6,074 nucleotides of DNA, from assembly GCA_030425715.1 (NCBI GenBank), contig JAUIAA010000136.1:1-6074 (forward strand), read 5' to 3'. Under the pieces are notes generated by a model. It was not told where the DNA came from. It ran no database searches and saw only the letters and a list, made by a program, of their open reading frames with translations. Each line of letters starts with the position of its first letter. Positions within the stretch are counted from its first letter, which is position 1. This stretch comes from Bacteroidia bacterium (GTDB lineage Bacteria; Bacteroidota; Bacteroidia; Flavobacteriales; Flavobacteriaceae). This document shows, piece by piece, positions 5,934 through 6,074 of this stretch. Both the position numbers and the translations under genes were made by a program.

Positions 5934-6074
5934 TTAGGTAATAAATTTAAAATAATCTTTTAAAACCTGATCATTCAATGCTGATGGGGTAAATATTTCT
6001 AATAGTTTTGGCTTATCCGATTTTTTGTAAAAACTTTCCAAACTTTTGTCTAACCCTTCTTCCTCTTTAGCGAC
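5934..6074 (-). CDS. menD: C-terminal end of probable MenD (SEPHCHC synthase), cut by window edge
   Basis: The last 46 residues of a minus-strand gene open to the window edge, ending at TAA 5936-5934. The tail has FYKKSDKPKLLEIFTP followed by NDQVLKDYFKF. This resembles the C-terminus of Bacteroidota MenD, the thiamine-diphosphate enzyme joining isochorismate and 2-oxoglutarate in menaquinone synthesis, where a LLE(I/V)FTP strand is followed by a short helix with DxVL-YF. No catalytic residue lies in this stretch, so the call rests on remembered tail similarity alone; another thiamine-diphosphate enzyme is possible. The gene is convergent with mazG. Confidence 0.65.
   Translation of the reverse strand, partial: VAKEEEGLDKSLESFYKKSDKPKLLEIFTPSALNDQVLKDYFKFIT

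Noticed and set aside
5899..5960. Perfect 10-bp inverted repeat AAAGATTATT / AATAATCTTT spanning the convergent ends of mazG and the menD-like gene, as a possible bidirectional terminator.
   Set aside because: Both arms are coding: each encodes Lys-Asp-Tyr near the C-terminus of its gene (KDYYH and KDYFKF), so the symmetry follows from two similar tails facing each other. The loop is 42 bases and the stem is almost all A-T.

Overview
The window looks like chromosomal DNA from a member of the Bacteroidota, most likely a Flavobacteriaceae. The base composition is strongly AT-rich. Gene starts lack clear Shine-Dalgarno sites. Promoter-like boxes fit the Bacteroidota consensus (TTG, then about 17-23 bases, then TAnnTTTG). 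The proteins, including a DUF5606-type protein and a 271-residue DapD, look typical of that phylum. The lineage is inferred from these traits and not from a database search.

Left part (1-2742): a surface-glycan cluster. On the minus strand, a family 2 glycosyltransferase of the lipopolysaccharide-core type runs into the start of a threonylcarbamoyl-AMP synthase gene (TsaC/Sua5/YrdC), which the window edge cuts. The two overlap by one base (TAATG). A 247-base divergent promoter region follows. On the plus strand come a polysaccharide pyruvyl transferase and, 18 bases later, a small kinase of the Kdo/WaaP type. Together the three glycan genes would add a sugar, a pyruvyl ketal and a phosphate to a cell-surface glycan, probably lipopolysaccharide. 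The last two modifications add negative charge.

Middle (2778-4112): dapD (lysine/diaminopimelate synthesis) on the minus strand is divergent from ruvX on the plus strand. The 105-base spacer carries a -7 box for each gene and a nearly identical 15-base sequence, mirrored, at both starts. The promoter position indicates that dapD starts at 3593 and not at the upstream in-frame ATG at 3614.

Right part (3699-5916): ruvX, def, a DUF5606-type gene and mazG are packed with gaps of 4, 7 and 5 bases, a probable housekeeping operon covering rRNA processing or nuclease function, N-terminal deformylation, an unknown function, and nucleotide-pool cleaning. The 3' end of a convergent minus-strand gene, probably menD (menaquinone synthesis), enters from the right edge 17 bases after mazG.

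I see no mobile element, CRISPR array, tRNA, rRNA or defence system. The gene content is mostly ordinary. The more unusual points are the pyruvyl transferase/kinase pair with an inverted repeat upstream of its promoter, the mirrored dapD/ruvX leaders, and the uncharacterised DUF5606 protein inside a core operon.
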